Source: Welwitschia mirabilis (lineage: Eukaryota > Gnetophyta > Gnetopsida > Welwitschiales). Taken from it: a stretch of 52,421 bases of DNA. The notes under the pieces are model-generated. The model did not search any database. It was given only the letters and a program-made list of their open reading frames with translations, and was not told the origin of the DNA. The stretch lies in NCBI GenBank assembly GCA_051453625.1, contig JBOZIK010000001.1, positions 181,725,663 through 181,778,083 on the forward strand. The letters are read 5' to 3'. Every line of letters begins with the position of its first letter. Position 1 is the first letter of the stretch. A program made the position numbers and the translations under genes. Shown piece by piece: positions 1 through 9,872 of this stretch.

Positions 1-228
1 TGTTATTTTCGTAAACATTTTATCATTTTCTCAACTGTCCAAAAAAAATTGCACCTCAAAATTGTTTTAATATTAGCATAAATTAAATCTTATTAAAATG
101 TCTTCATTTGATATCAAAAGGTTTAATATTTTTGCAAAACTTAATAAGCATTTTGTGAGGGGGAACTTTCTTAAATTTTAATATTTTACAATTAAGGAAT
201 GTTTGCCATCAATGTCAAACAGGGATAT
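1..228 (+). mobile_element. 3' internal end of a Ty1-copia-type retrotransposon, with polypurine tract
   Basis: The stretch has the layout usual for the region between the polyprotein and the 3' LTR of large plant copia elements. A G-rich run (gagggggaac, about 158-167) comes first. It is followed by a 'tttgccatcaatgtcaaac' segment (202-220) and a purine-rich run, agggatatt (221-229), directly in front of the LTR. The purine run is read as a decayed polypurine tract, the primer for plus-strand DNA synthesis. The polyprotein itself would lie left of the window. This is recognition of a known arrangement, not an alignment. Confidence 0.5.
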
Positions 229-1585
229 TCTTAGATTATGTATTATTAATTGATGTCAAACTAATGTTTTCTATGAAGCAAAATTTGTGTGTCTTGTGCA
301 AAAAATATTGATTACTTATAGGTCAGAAACTGTAGCTAGGAATGTCACATTTTGATCACTAAAACTTGTCAAGTTCAATTACCTTCTTAAGGGGTCGACC
401 AGACTTCTAAGGAGTTGACAACACCTAGAGTGAACTCTTAGAATTAGACTAATTTCAAAGGGATTGACCAGACTTCTGAGGGGTCGACCAGACTTATGAA
501 TCTGAGAATTAGTACTCTTGAACAGATTGTTAAGGGGTCGACTAGACCTATGAGAGGTCCATTAGACCTAAGCACTGTGCACCTAATATCCCTNNNNNNN
601 NNNATACTTCAGGGATCAATTAGACCTAATGTTGAAAACTGGAATGGGTTTTTATTAGGATGAACGGGAAACTAGACAGATATGTGAGTGACCGAATGAG
701 TAGTCGACTAGACCCTGAGGGGTCGACCAGATATGGAGTCATAAAAAACTGGAATAACCAAATAGTTTACTTGGGAAACCTATTTAAGTCATAACACTAA
801 GAGGGATCAAATGGACATTTGAAGGGTCAACCAACTGGAACAGAAATGAAATTTTATATCCATTATGTAGCTATTTTTTAGCCATTGAAAGCATGTTTTT
901 AAGTGTAATAAACCCTAAAAACCTTTTATTATAAATAGCCAAGAGAGAAATCATTAAAAAGGGCTTTTTACTTTTACTGAATGATTAAAACTAATGATTT
1001 ATCATTGTACTATCCTATCATTGCATTTTTAACTAAGGACAAGCTGGCATCTATTATATCTTTGCATACAAGATCAGATCTTGTACTTCATTATTGTAGT
1101 TTGTATCATTTATAGGAGAAGAGCTTCATTACAATCATTGTCCTGAAGGATGAGTGATATCAGTGAACCAAAGCATTTTACCATCACTATAATACCATTT
1201 GAAAAGGTTGATACTTAGCCTGTAAAAGTCCATTTAAAAGGTTGAGACTTAGCCTACAAAAGTCTATGTGTAAAGGTCATAGCTAAACCTGCAATACCTA
1301 AAAGAGTTAATGGAGATCTGGATCAATCTTAATAATAATTTAATCATCAAGAGTGGAGTAGGGGGTTTCCTAAACCACTATCAAACTTGCATCCATCTAG
1401 TCAGTATTTTTATGCTTTTTGTTATTTTCATTTTTTTGAATACTCTTAGTTTATATGCACAAGTTTTCTAGTGATTTATTTTAAGAAAATTTTAAGCATA
1501 AGTTTATTTGATTTTTTTAAGAATCTATTCACACCCCCCTCCCCCTCCCCCTCCTCCGTCCTGCCTAAGGTTCTCATTTCCCACA
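229..1585 (+). repeat. Copia-type 3' LTR with GTCGAC motif array (left copy)
   Basis: A long terminal repeat of about 1.36 kb. It starts at a decayed TG (tcttagattatg, 229) just after the polypurine tract and ends in CA at 1585 (ttctcatttcccaca). A reverse-complement copy fills 50556-52421. Shared blocks are the degenerate array of GGGGTCGACCAGAC-like words (395-840), the segment around 1315-1380 and the C-rich stretch at 1533-1560, which pairs with the GGAGGAGGGGTGAATAG region at 50578-50596. A 10-N gap sits at 594-603. Many array units are decayed (for example gggattgaccagac). Assignment to copia rests on the upstream layout. Confidence 0.6.
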
Positions 1586-3360
1586 GGATCTTGATTAGGT
1601 AGTGTATTTTTTAAAATTCTAAGGCTTTATTCTAATTTTACATCCTTTGTACTTTCTAGATTATTTTAGATAATTTGTTTTAATTTTCAACAATTCTTAG
1701 TGTCATGGTCTCTTGTTTGGTGATACTAATAACATTCATTTTCATTATACCATTTCACTTTTAAAAGATAAGGTCATACTATCTTAGCTTGGGCAATTCA
1801 ATTTCTCCCTTTTCCTAGAAGTAAAGAAATATCTTAAGACAAAGGAACATTAAGTTTTCTAAAAATTTATTTATGTTCTTTATTAGCAAAAATAGGTTGA
1901 GCATGAAGGGAATAATTTCTCTTTCATTTTTTGGAAGTATTTTTCTTGATCTTTTTTAATAGGTTGATCAATAAGTAAAATTGTTTTTGAATTTGATGTG
2001 ATGGTTTCCTTACTTAAATATTTTTAGGATGCTTTAGTAGATTTTTTAGATTTGTGTTTTCCTTCTAATATTCTTTTTCTATACCAATAACTTCAAGTAT
2101 TTTGGATATCTCTATAGCTTAGTTGAAAGTATTATACTTTTGGATTCTTAGGTGTTTTGAAATTAATGACACGCATAATTTGGTGAACAGACCATCCATG
2201 TCTTTGTCAAATATGATATACTCTAGTTGAAGAGTAGTTGTCTTTCACTACTATACATAGCTAGTAATGCTTTCATTTAATCTTTGTATAAAATTATTTA
2301 AATTTTTAAAATATATTAAATGGATTATATTTATTGCATATTACTTAACAAAGACTTTAAATAGGTTTTTAGACTTCAAATAAAATGGTAATATTCAAGA
2401 GCATGTTTTGTTAAAGATTAATAGAATAGATGATAAGACATATTTGGGTCTATTCTATAAATATTATAATTACAAATGTATATTTTAGGGTCTTTGACTN
2501 NNNNNNNNNNNNNNNNNNNNNNNNNNNNNNNNNNNNNNNNNNNNNNNNNNNNNNNNNNNNNNNNNNNNNNNNNNNNNNNNNNNNNNNNNNNNNNNNNNNC
2601 TATAAATTTTTTATATTCTAGGATCTCTAAATGTGCTAAGCATCATATAGAAATCAATGGATAAATTATTATTTCCATAGTATCTAAGTCAGTGCAAGGA
2701 TTAATCTGGGCTAAGTATTCTGTTAACAAATTACGCTTTTGTAGAATTTTGGTTAGTTCAAAGGTCCTAGCTATAATAAAAGAATCAAGGCCATTACTAC
2801 TTATGCATTTTTTCTTATCATAGATTCCTTCTATTTTAGGTTTAAATAGTAAAATATTTTTTCTGATGATCATTTTTAGCAACTTATGTTATTTTAAGAG
2901 AGCTATTTATAGCTACATATATGTTTTGTTCATCATCATTAAAGTTTTTTTTGTCATTTTTATCCTCGTGATCTCCCTCACTATCATCTCATCATTCTCT
3001 TATAGATCAAGGGCTCATTTCAATTCTTTAACATCATGTAAATCTCATCATTTTAAAAGAGTAGTCTAGTAGTTCTTATAGTTTGCTATTAAATCCTTTT
3101 CTAAGAAAGTGATACTATCTATAGCTAGTATTTTTTTATATTTTTATTTGAACAATATTTGACTTTAGGTATGCATGATTGATTACTTTGTTTTTTAATA
3201 AGGATAGGAGGGAAAAATAAGTCCCTCAAGGCATGTCAAAAATTGTTGCAATAATTTGTACAACATTTCTAATGACTTGACTAATAAGTTTTTAAATCTC
3301 TAATTTTTAAATTAAAGATAAATAAAATATCCCTTAGATTAATATCTTTTATTTATTTTA
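1586..3360. other. AT-rich stretch without a recognisable gene
   Basis: No reading frame of believable length, RNA gene or repeat was recognised on either strand. A 100-N gap lies at 2500-2599. The short frames near 2430-3069 are low-complexity, and two of them run through the Ns. Confidence 0.6.
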
Positions 3361-3879
3361 GAGTAAAAGAAAATGGGTTAGACAAAGCCCTAGTTCGGAG
3401 AGCACTAAGCAAAGTTTCAAAGAGTAGAAATGGCCTAGAGGATGGGTGATAGCGGTAGCAATGCAAAGGGACTACGTAGTGCAGTGAGGCAGTATTGACT
3501 TGGGTTCTAGTAGAAGCCTATCTATTTAGGTTTTGCATTGTCAATTTTTTAGGGCTTTTTTTATCTTAGAACTTCACCCTATGATGGAGAAAGCCAATTT
3601 AACATAGATTAGTTAGTCTTGCTTGTGTGAAAATGGATAAAAGGTTTTAGTTCAACCTCTTAGGTAGATTTATTTCTTCTGGTCCTAGGATGAGGTTAGG
3701 CCTAATTAGGAACTAAATGGTCACTAAGTAAACATAGGTCACTAAAGTACAAGTTAGTTTTTTTAAGTTTAATAATGAAAAGGATAGAAACAAATTCATG
3801 GCTAGGGTTCATAATTCTTTAAAGTAAGAGGGATCACTCTAATAAAATAAGCCCTAGGGGCACTATCTAATCCAAAACT

Positions 3880-4640
3880 TTTTTAGAGCTTATTAATTTG
3901 GACAAGGCTTCTTAGATTTATAGTGGAGTTCTGGGATGAAGATCCTCTTAATAAGATAGCCTCATAATTTAAGAAACTCATTATGCTAGATAGAATAATA
4001 ATAAAGAAAATCCAATTAGTACTAGCTAGATTCTATGTATAGACAAGTCTTGAAAAAAACAAAGGAGATTCAATGCATAAAGTTTTACTCCAAATGGGAA
4101 GAATGCAATCTAAAAGTTAAGTATGAAAATTTACTAATCATCTATGGAACTTTTGGAAAATTAGAGCATCCCTTAAGTAGATATTTAAAGATATAAAAGA
4201 TATGTTTTCATTGTGGAAAGAAAGTGCACTTCAAGGAGGAATGTAGAAAAAAACTAGTACATATGGGGGACAAGAAGAAGGAATGCACATTCTATGGAAA
4301 ACTAAAACATAAAATAGAATCTCATTGGCATAAGAAGAAAAAGAAAGGCATTTATAAGAGCATAGTAGTTTTCCCAAAAAAAAGGGAAGGAAAACCCTAA
4401 TTCGAATCCATTTCAATCCTTAGCCATAAAAGAAGAAAAGAAAGAGTAACAACTAAAATAAGTAGAGGATAACATGCAATCAAGAGAGGCACAACCAAGT
4501 GATATAAAGTAGTATACTAAGGAAGACCAAGCAACATAATCATAAGATATAAGAAGATCGTAGAGAATGTGGCAAATAACTTTCAAATCACAATATAAAA
4601 AATTTAAAAAAAGGGTCAAGAACACCTAAAAAAGGGAAAA
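3880..4640 (+). pseudogene. LINE ORF1 remnant: DUF4283-like region and two zinc knuckles
   Basis: ORF1 proteins of plant LINEs bind the element RNA. Translated in pieces, 3940-4170 reads like the end of the DUF4283-type region (LDRIIIKK, LVLARFYV, then NLKVKYENL). This is the same order as at 17340-17500 in copy A. At 4208-4249 a perfect zinc knuckle CFHCGKKVHFKEEC (C-x2-C-x4-H-x4-C) is readable. A second, damaged knuckle follows (CTFYGKLKHKIESH, around 4285-4326), with Tyr in place of the second Cys. A basic tail (KKKKKG) comes next. Frame-shifts and stops separate the pieces, and no start codon can be assigned. Confidence 0.75.
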
Positions 4641-4645
4641 AAAAA

Positions 4646-5360
4646 CCTACGTAATGGATTATCTCACTTAGAACTATAGAAACCTGGGATCCTCCTATAA
4701 AAAATAGACCTTATAGACATTATTTTTAAAATTAACATTTACTTGATTTTCCTTCAAGAAATCAAAATGAGTAATGATAAGGAAATTGAAAGATTCTAGT
4801 AGAACTAAAACATTTTTATCACAAGAGCATAAGGAAATTTAGAAGGGCTAATGATCATGATAATGAAGAAGGCTGAGCTAATAAATAAAGGCCCTTACCA
4901 TATTTTAATCTATCTCAAAGGATAAGATTGAATTATCATAAAGGTTTATAACCCACAAGGTAACATGGACAAGAATCAAGAATACAAGAACCTACTTAAT
5001 ACTATTACAAATAAGAATAGATGGCTAATTATAGGATATTTTAATAAATGTATCCATATATAAGAGAAATCAGGTGAAAGCCATTGGAATAATAAATAAT
5101 TAAAAATCCTTAAGAAGTTTATGGTGCAAGGTAACTTAACAGATATGTCAATCCTAGGATGCAAATACACTTAGTTAAATAAAAGAGAAGGTAATAATCT
5201 AATCATGTTTAGGGTTAATAAAATTTTACTTGTAAGAGAGATTATTAATAATACATTAATAGAAGCTTAGATCCTTAATGAAATAGCTTTAATTCATAGA
5301 CCTATCAAGTTTTGGATAGGGATGAATTTCTCCCAAGATGCTCCTTCAAGATGAAAAGAT
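4646..5360 (+). pseudogene. LINE ORF2 endonuclease domain remnant
   Basis: The APE-like endonuclease nicks target DNA to prime reverse transcription. The start MDYLT*NYR.LGSS (4650-4690) matches the family's opening 'WN.RG' motif, with the Trp codon now TAG. Further on come VYNPQGNMDK (about 4945), WLIIGYFNKC (about 5022-5050) and a YTW-like motif near 5170. WLIIGYFNKC corresponds to the GDFN motif with Asp changed to Tyr. Then come NLIMFRVNKIL, the counterpart of the S-R-x-D-R motif, and a damaged distal region. The same motifs occur in the same order at 17985-18690. Several stops and the altered catalytic motif show it is inactive. Confidence 0.75.
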
Positions 5361-5989
5361 ACTAGATAGATAGAAAAGAAATGAGAACAATGATGCAAAA
5401 AATTAAATAAAAATATAGGAAAGTTAGGCTCCTTACATTCTTGTATAGAGGTAAAAACATGCTTAAAAATCATATGAAGTACTAGGAAAAAGAGGGATAA
5501 AAGGAAATTGGACTGTTGGAAAGAGATTGAGAAGGAGCTTTAGAAGATCCAGATAGAATAAGAGCAGATGACATTAGATAGTACAAGTATAATTATTTTT
5601 AAGAAATTCAAGATATCATAGTAGATGAAAATTAATACTAAAAAGAAAGATCTAAAATCCAATGACTATGAGCAAGTGATAAAAATATAAAATTTTTCTT
5701 CCACTAGACAAATTAGCATAGAATGTACAATAAGATCAAAAAGGTTAGGTAGGAAATAGATTATTAGAAAATAAGAAGGAGATTAGTTTTAAAGTAAGAA
5801 TCACCTCAAAAGAATTTGGAAATGGGAGGATATTACCCTCAAACTATTATGTATTATTAGCAAGGTTACTAAAGAGAAAAATGAAGAATCACAGAATCCT
5901 ATCAATAAGAAAACAATATAGCATGCTATTAAATTCATAAAAAATAACAAAGACTAAGGATCTAATGGGTGGTCTGTAGAACTCTTTAA

Positions 5990-6780
5990 AGTATATTTTC
6001 ACATCCTTAGTAAAAACATTTTATATATCATGCAATAAATACTCATAGGTAAGATAATTCCTACTGAGATGAATAAAACTAGAATAGTCCTTATCCTAAA
6101 GAAAATAGATGCCAGTAATCTAGGGAACTATAGACTAATTAGGATCTGTAATGTAATATATAGGATATTTGTAGAGATAATGGTTGGTTGTATTGCCCCT
6201 TTACTATCAAAGGTCATCTCTTCAAACCAAGCTAGCTTTGTTTACTCTAGGTACATACAAGATCATATTTTACTTACTTATGAGATTATCCATTTTATTA
6301 AAAAGCATAAAATTTCCTCTAATGCTTATCAAAATTCATATAGCTAAGGAATATAACATAATTAGTTCTAGTTCTTTAGGATCCATACTCAGGAAACTGG
6401 ATTTACAAAAGATATTGTAAATTTAAAGATGGACATGCAAGCTTCAATCAAGTTTTTCCTAGAGATTAGTGATAAAAAATTTGAGTGTTTCATAGTGGAA
6501 TGAGTAATTAGATAAGAAGATCTATTATCATCTTACCTATTTCTTTTTGTTATGAATTCTTATAGGAAATGCTTAAAAGAAGTAGTATTAAAGGAATTAA
6601 GATTGAAGACGAAATGTTCATTAATAATCATTATGTTGATGATATAATAATAATGACTCAAGCATCATCTTAGTAAACTAGATTAATTAGAAATGCAATG
6701 GACATGTTTAGCAGAGCCAGAATCCTAATGGTAAACTATAATAATATAAAAATCCACTTTATTAGCTGAAAATTATGCAT
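5990..6780 (+). pseudogene. LINE ORF2 reverse transcriptase remnant
   Basis: An open stretch from 6069 (92 residues) contains the conserved N-terminal RT blocks: MNKTRIVLILKK, NYRLIRICNVIYRIF, ISSNQASF and ILLTYEIIHFIKK. After a frame-shift, the later blocks remain visible as LLSSYLFLFVMNS (counterpart of P-L-S-P-Y-L-F) and NHYVDDIIIM. The YVDD catalytic box lies at 6632-6643. The segment that should carry the first catalytic Asp is lost or scrambled after 6347. The motifs are those of L1-type non-LTR retrotransposons. The copy cannot make active enzyme. Confidence 0.85.
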
Positions 6781-7380
6781 AGTGGTAATATCATCTAGAT
6801 CTTGGGAGCCAAAGATGGAGGAATTGATGAGAGCTTCAAAGATTAAAAGATTATCTTCTAACAGAAGCAAATAAAATAATCAGAATATTGTATACAAAGG
6901 ATATCCCTCAAAGCAAATTGATCAAGTATAAATATGACCTACAAGATAGTAAGGGAGGGAATTCTTATCTTTGGAGGCACCTAGTAAACTCCTACCAAAA
7001 GCTTAAGAGTATAGGCTCCACTTTGGACAACACTGCCAAATCTATCCTATTCAAAAAGTATGGTAAGATTTAAGGGGTATAAGAATTTTGAAAGGGAAAT
7101 ATACTATACAAAATTCAAAAAAAAAATTATTTTCTTTTACAAAAGAATATGATATTAACTAGAAATTATTTAATTAAAAAAAATTATGGCTTTTCCTTCT
7201 TATTCCATCTAACAAAGGATTGAGGAGATAGCTGATAATTTATTTACAAAATGTACATGGACCAAGTAGCTCATGATATTAATGCTTAATTACCCTACTA
7301 GAAGAAAGGATTACTAAATATGGTAGGTTAAGGAGTTATGTCTAACACAGTGGTAGATTTAAAAGATAAGTCATCAGATT
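6781..7380 (+). pseudogene. LINE ORF2 C-terminal part with zinc-binding RT region remnant
   Basis: The frame at 6888-7073 (61 residues, with KYDLQDSKGGNSYLWRHL and ILFKKYGKI) corresponds to 20430-20600 in copy A and 24070-24285 in the tandem copy. The following ILTRNYLIKKN (around 7150-7190) sits where copy A and the tandem copy have the Cys/His-containing zf-RVT region. The Cys residues themselves are not readable here. Identification depends on colinearity with the better-kept copies. Confidence 0.6.
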
Positions 7381-8195
7381 GTTTTAGATAATACCCCCTT
7401 CCACTCCCCACTTATATGGCATCTAATTTAAAATCATACTCTTTCAAAATTAGAGCAGCCATGGGTGTTTCTCCCCTATTTGAACCAAAGGCATCAATCA
7501 TCTTCAAAGCTTGCCTAACACTGTGGCAAAACATATAGGCCATTGGTTGGAAGCCTCTCATGAAGAATCTAAAAGGGGAACTAGAGATAGACATCACTTC
7601 CTTTTGCAAGAACTAGAGAGGATACTCCATAAAGTTTAAAAGAGTGAAAATTCAGCTTACAGAAAACACTTTAACAAGATGTTTCAAAGTTCCATTAGAG
7701 GAAGAAAGAATCCCTATTGATTCTAGGGGATATTAAGAATTTTACCACTTCTTTTTAATAGGTATCACCAAGCTCTGAAGTAATCACATTCACCAAAAAA
7801 CTCTTTCTCCTCCATGGGGCCTAGGAGTGAAATTGGTGGACAAGTATGTTATCTAATCTAGTTGCACCTACAAGCTAATAGGTATTCATTTTACCTTTTT
7901 AAAAGTTCTAAACTTAGGATCATGGATTGATATACCATATTTCTTTTTCTAAGTATTGATAAAAAAGGATAAAACTAGATATTTCGAATAAAGCTAGACA
8001 TTAAGATCTAGTTATGGCCTTATGAATGGCAGCAAAGGTGGATCAAGAGATTCCTCAAGCCCTCCTCCATAAAAACAAAAAATCAAAAAGAAAAATCCTC
8101 CCCTAAAAAATAGAGGAGATCCTTGAGGAGCCAAAGCCGAAAATAAGATAAGAATAGGACCTACCTTATTCCTAAAGGAGATGGGAAAGTGAATA

Positions 8196-8276
8196 CATCA
8201 CAACCTCCCTTCCCCCCACCCCTCCCACCCCTCCTCATCCCCTCCCCCACCCCCTACCTCCCCGCCTCTCTTGTCC
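8196..8276 (+). repeat. C-rich tract (G-quadruplex / i-motif potential)
   Basis: About 80 bases made almost only of C with short T/A breaks, containing many runs of three to six C. The minus strand therefore meets the usual four-G-run pattern for a G-quadruplex. Read as protein on the plus strand it gives a Pro/Ser-rich linker (PSSSPPPPPTSPP) within the LINE 3' extension. Confidence 0.8.
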
Positions 8277-8377
8277 CTTGATAAGAAGCCAAGGATGACC
8301 TCATTCCCAACTCCTAGTGAGAAGAAAAACTCCCATCCAGATTGGGAAAATCAAATTCATAAAGGAAAACAACAATA

Positions 8378-9278
8378 NNNNNNNNNNNNNNNNNNNNNNN
8401 NNNNNNNNNNNNNNNNNNNNNNNNNNNNNNNNNNNNNNNNNNNNNNNNNNNNNNNNNNNNNNNNNNNNNNNNNNNNNNNNNNNNNNNNNNNNNNNNNNNN
8501 NNNNNNNNNNNNNNNNNNNNNNNNNNNNNNNNNNNNNNNNNNNNNNNNNNNNNNNNNNNNNNNNNNNNNNNNNNNNNNNNNNNNNNNNNNNNNNNNNNNN
8601 NNNNNNNNNNNNNNNNNNNNNNNNNNNNNNNNNNNNNNNNNNNNNNNNNNNNNNNNNNNNNNNNNNNNNNNNNNNNNNNNNNNNNNNNNNNNNNNNNNNN
8701 NNNNNNNNNNNNNNNNNNNNNNNNNNNNNNNNNNNNNNNNNNNNNNNNNNNNNNNNNNNNNNNNNNNNNNNNNNNNNNNNNNNNNNNNNNNNNNNNNNNN
8801 NNNNNNNNNNNNNNNNNNNNNNNNNNNNNNNNNNNNNNNNNNNNNNNNNNNNNNNNNNNNNNNNNNNNNNNNNNNNNNNNNNNNNNNNNNNNNNNNNNNN
8901 NNNNNNNNNNNNNNNNNNNNNNNNNNNNNNNNNNNNNNNNNNNNNNNNNNNNNNNNNNNNNNNNNNNNNNNNNNNNNNNNNNNNNNNNNNNNNNNNNNNN
9001 NNNNNNNNNNNNNNNNNNNNNNNNNNNNNNNNNNNNNNNNNNNNNNNNNNNNNNNNNNNNNNNNNNNNNNNNNNNNNNNNNNNNNNNNNNNNNNNNNNNN
9101 NNNNNNNNNNNNNNNNNNNNNNNNNNNNNNNNNNNNNNNNNNNNNNNNNNNNNNNNNNNNNNNNNNNNNNNNNNNNNNNNNNNNNNNNNNNNNNNNNNNN
9201 NNNNNNNNNNNNNNNNNNNNNNNNNNNNNNNNNNNNNNNNNNNNNNNNNNNNNNNNNNNNNNNNNNNNNNNNNNNNNN
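8378..9278. other. Assembly gap of 901 N with duplicated flanks
   Basis: The 29 bases before the gap (8349-8377, starting aatcaaattcataaagg) are repeated exactly at 9279-9307 directly after it. This is what two overlapping but unmerged contig ends look like, so the real missing length may be zero or even negative. Any reading frame running through this gap is meaningless. Confidence 0.85.
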
Positions 9279-9420
9279 AATCAAATTCATAAAGGAAAAC
9301 AACAATATAAAAAAGTATACTGACTAAGAGAAGGAAGATCCCTAGTAAAGTGAGGGCTCATAAGTGAAGGAGCTAGATATGGAGGAGGATAGATGCTCTA
9401 TTTTGATATAAACTATCAAA

Positions 9421-9591
9421 GAACTACATAAATTCCCCCACACCATGCTAAGGGCTAGTCATAGTTCACCTCTAAGTTCCATCAAGACCACATATAGAAT
9501 AAATGCCCTAAGACTCCACTTGGAGAATAATCCAAAAGGGGATGATTCTTTTAAAGATCTAAATCAAGCATTCAAGGTTTTGTATATGAGC
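9421..9591 (+). pseudogene. J-domain (DnaJ-like) segment of LINE copy 1
   Basis: An open stretch of 56 codons ending in TAG reads with clear J-domain features. These are MLRAS at the helix I / loop position, SSIKTTYRINALRLH (helix II, typically I-K-x-x-Y-R-x-x-A-L), then PKGDDSFKDLNQAF and KVLY (helix III, typically F-x-x-I-x-x-A-x-x-V-L). The HPD tripeptide that J-domains use to stimulate Hsp70 ATPase is degraded to HLE. Helix IV is absent. The same segment occurs at the same place in three other LINE pieces (21791-22078, 23050-23270, 25497-25722). Confidence 0.75.
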
Positions 9592-9593
9592 TA

Positions 9594-9872
9594 GGTAGGA
9601 ATCTCATCCAGAAGCATTATAGGGACTTGTTTCTTAGATGTAGATTCTTTTAAGCTCCTTTAATTTCATAAATTTTTGTATTATGATCTAGCCTAAGTCT
9701 TTCTGTAATGTTGTTCTTAGTGTTAGTTGTGTTTTGATAATAGTTTGATCTTTTTATAGATGTATAATCAAAAGCTAATTGCTCTCATTCTTATCTTACG
9801 TCTAAGGGCATATTTGCCCCTTTTGTCATATATTGTGTTAATATAATTTTTGCTTTTTATTTAAAAAAAAAA
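9594..9872 (+). other. LINE copy 1 3' UTR with stem-loop and poly-A tail
   Basis: After the J-domain segment comes a non-coding AT-rich stretch. It holds a perfect inverted repeat GGGCA-TATT-TGCCC at 9806-9819, in the same relative place as the stem-loops of copy A (22178-22195, 22372-22387). The element ends in ten A (9863-9872), as expected for target-primed reverse transcription of a polyadenylated RNA. Confidence 0.7.

Larger units (their letters stand above)
7400..9420 (+). pseudogene. LINE 3' coding extension of unknown function
   Basis: Downstream of the RT the copy goes on with coding-like sequence shared with 20790-21790 and 24540-25420. Recognisable pieces are KIRAAMGVSPLFEP (about 7440-7490), PPWGLGVKLVDKYVI (about 7810-7855), LIGIHFTFLKVLNLG (about 7878-7920) and a stretch rich in Pro and Ser at 8200-8290. 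The counterparts in copy A are EIRTSMEATPIIEP, a PP*GLGVEMMDRYFI block and GLYFAFLKALAL. I do not recognise a named domain. Stops, shifts and the 901-N gap prevent any statement about the original frame. Confidence 0.55.
3360..9872 (+). mobile_element. Decayed L1-type LINE, copy 1, with J-domain-like 3' coding region
   Basis: The order on the plus strand is: ORF1 nucleic-acid-binding part (about 3880-4400), APE-type endonuclease (4646-5360), RT (5990-6780), C-terminal zinc-binding region (to about 7380), a further coding-like extension, a J-domain-like segment (9421-9591), 3' UTR and a ten-A tail (9863-9872). The 5' edge is uncertain; 3360 is where sequence stops looking like the AT-rich flank. 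No target-site duplication was found. A 901-N gap (8378-9278) is probably overstated, since its flanks repeat exactly. All frames contain stops and shifts, so the copy is dead. It belongs to the same family as the copy at 17280-22515 but is much diverged from it. Confidence 0.85.

Noticed and set aside
229-1585. CRISPR-like array made of the GTCGAC words
   Set aside because: Units are irregularly spaced, diverged and lie in a plant LTR; no fixed repeat-spacer structure.
7412-7609. 65-codon minus-strand frame
   Set aside because: Shadow of the plus-strand LINE extension, which matches the other copies.
8271-9327. Open frames of more than 300 codons on both strands
   Set aside because: Almost entirely translated N. 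The gap is probably false.
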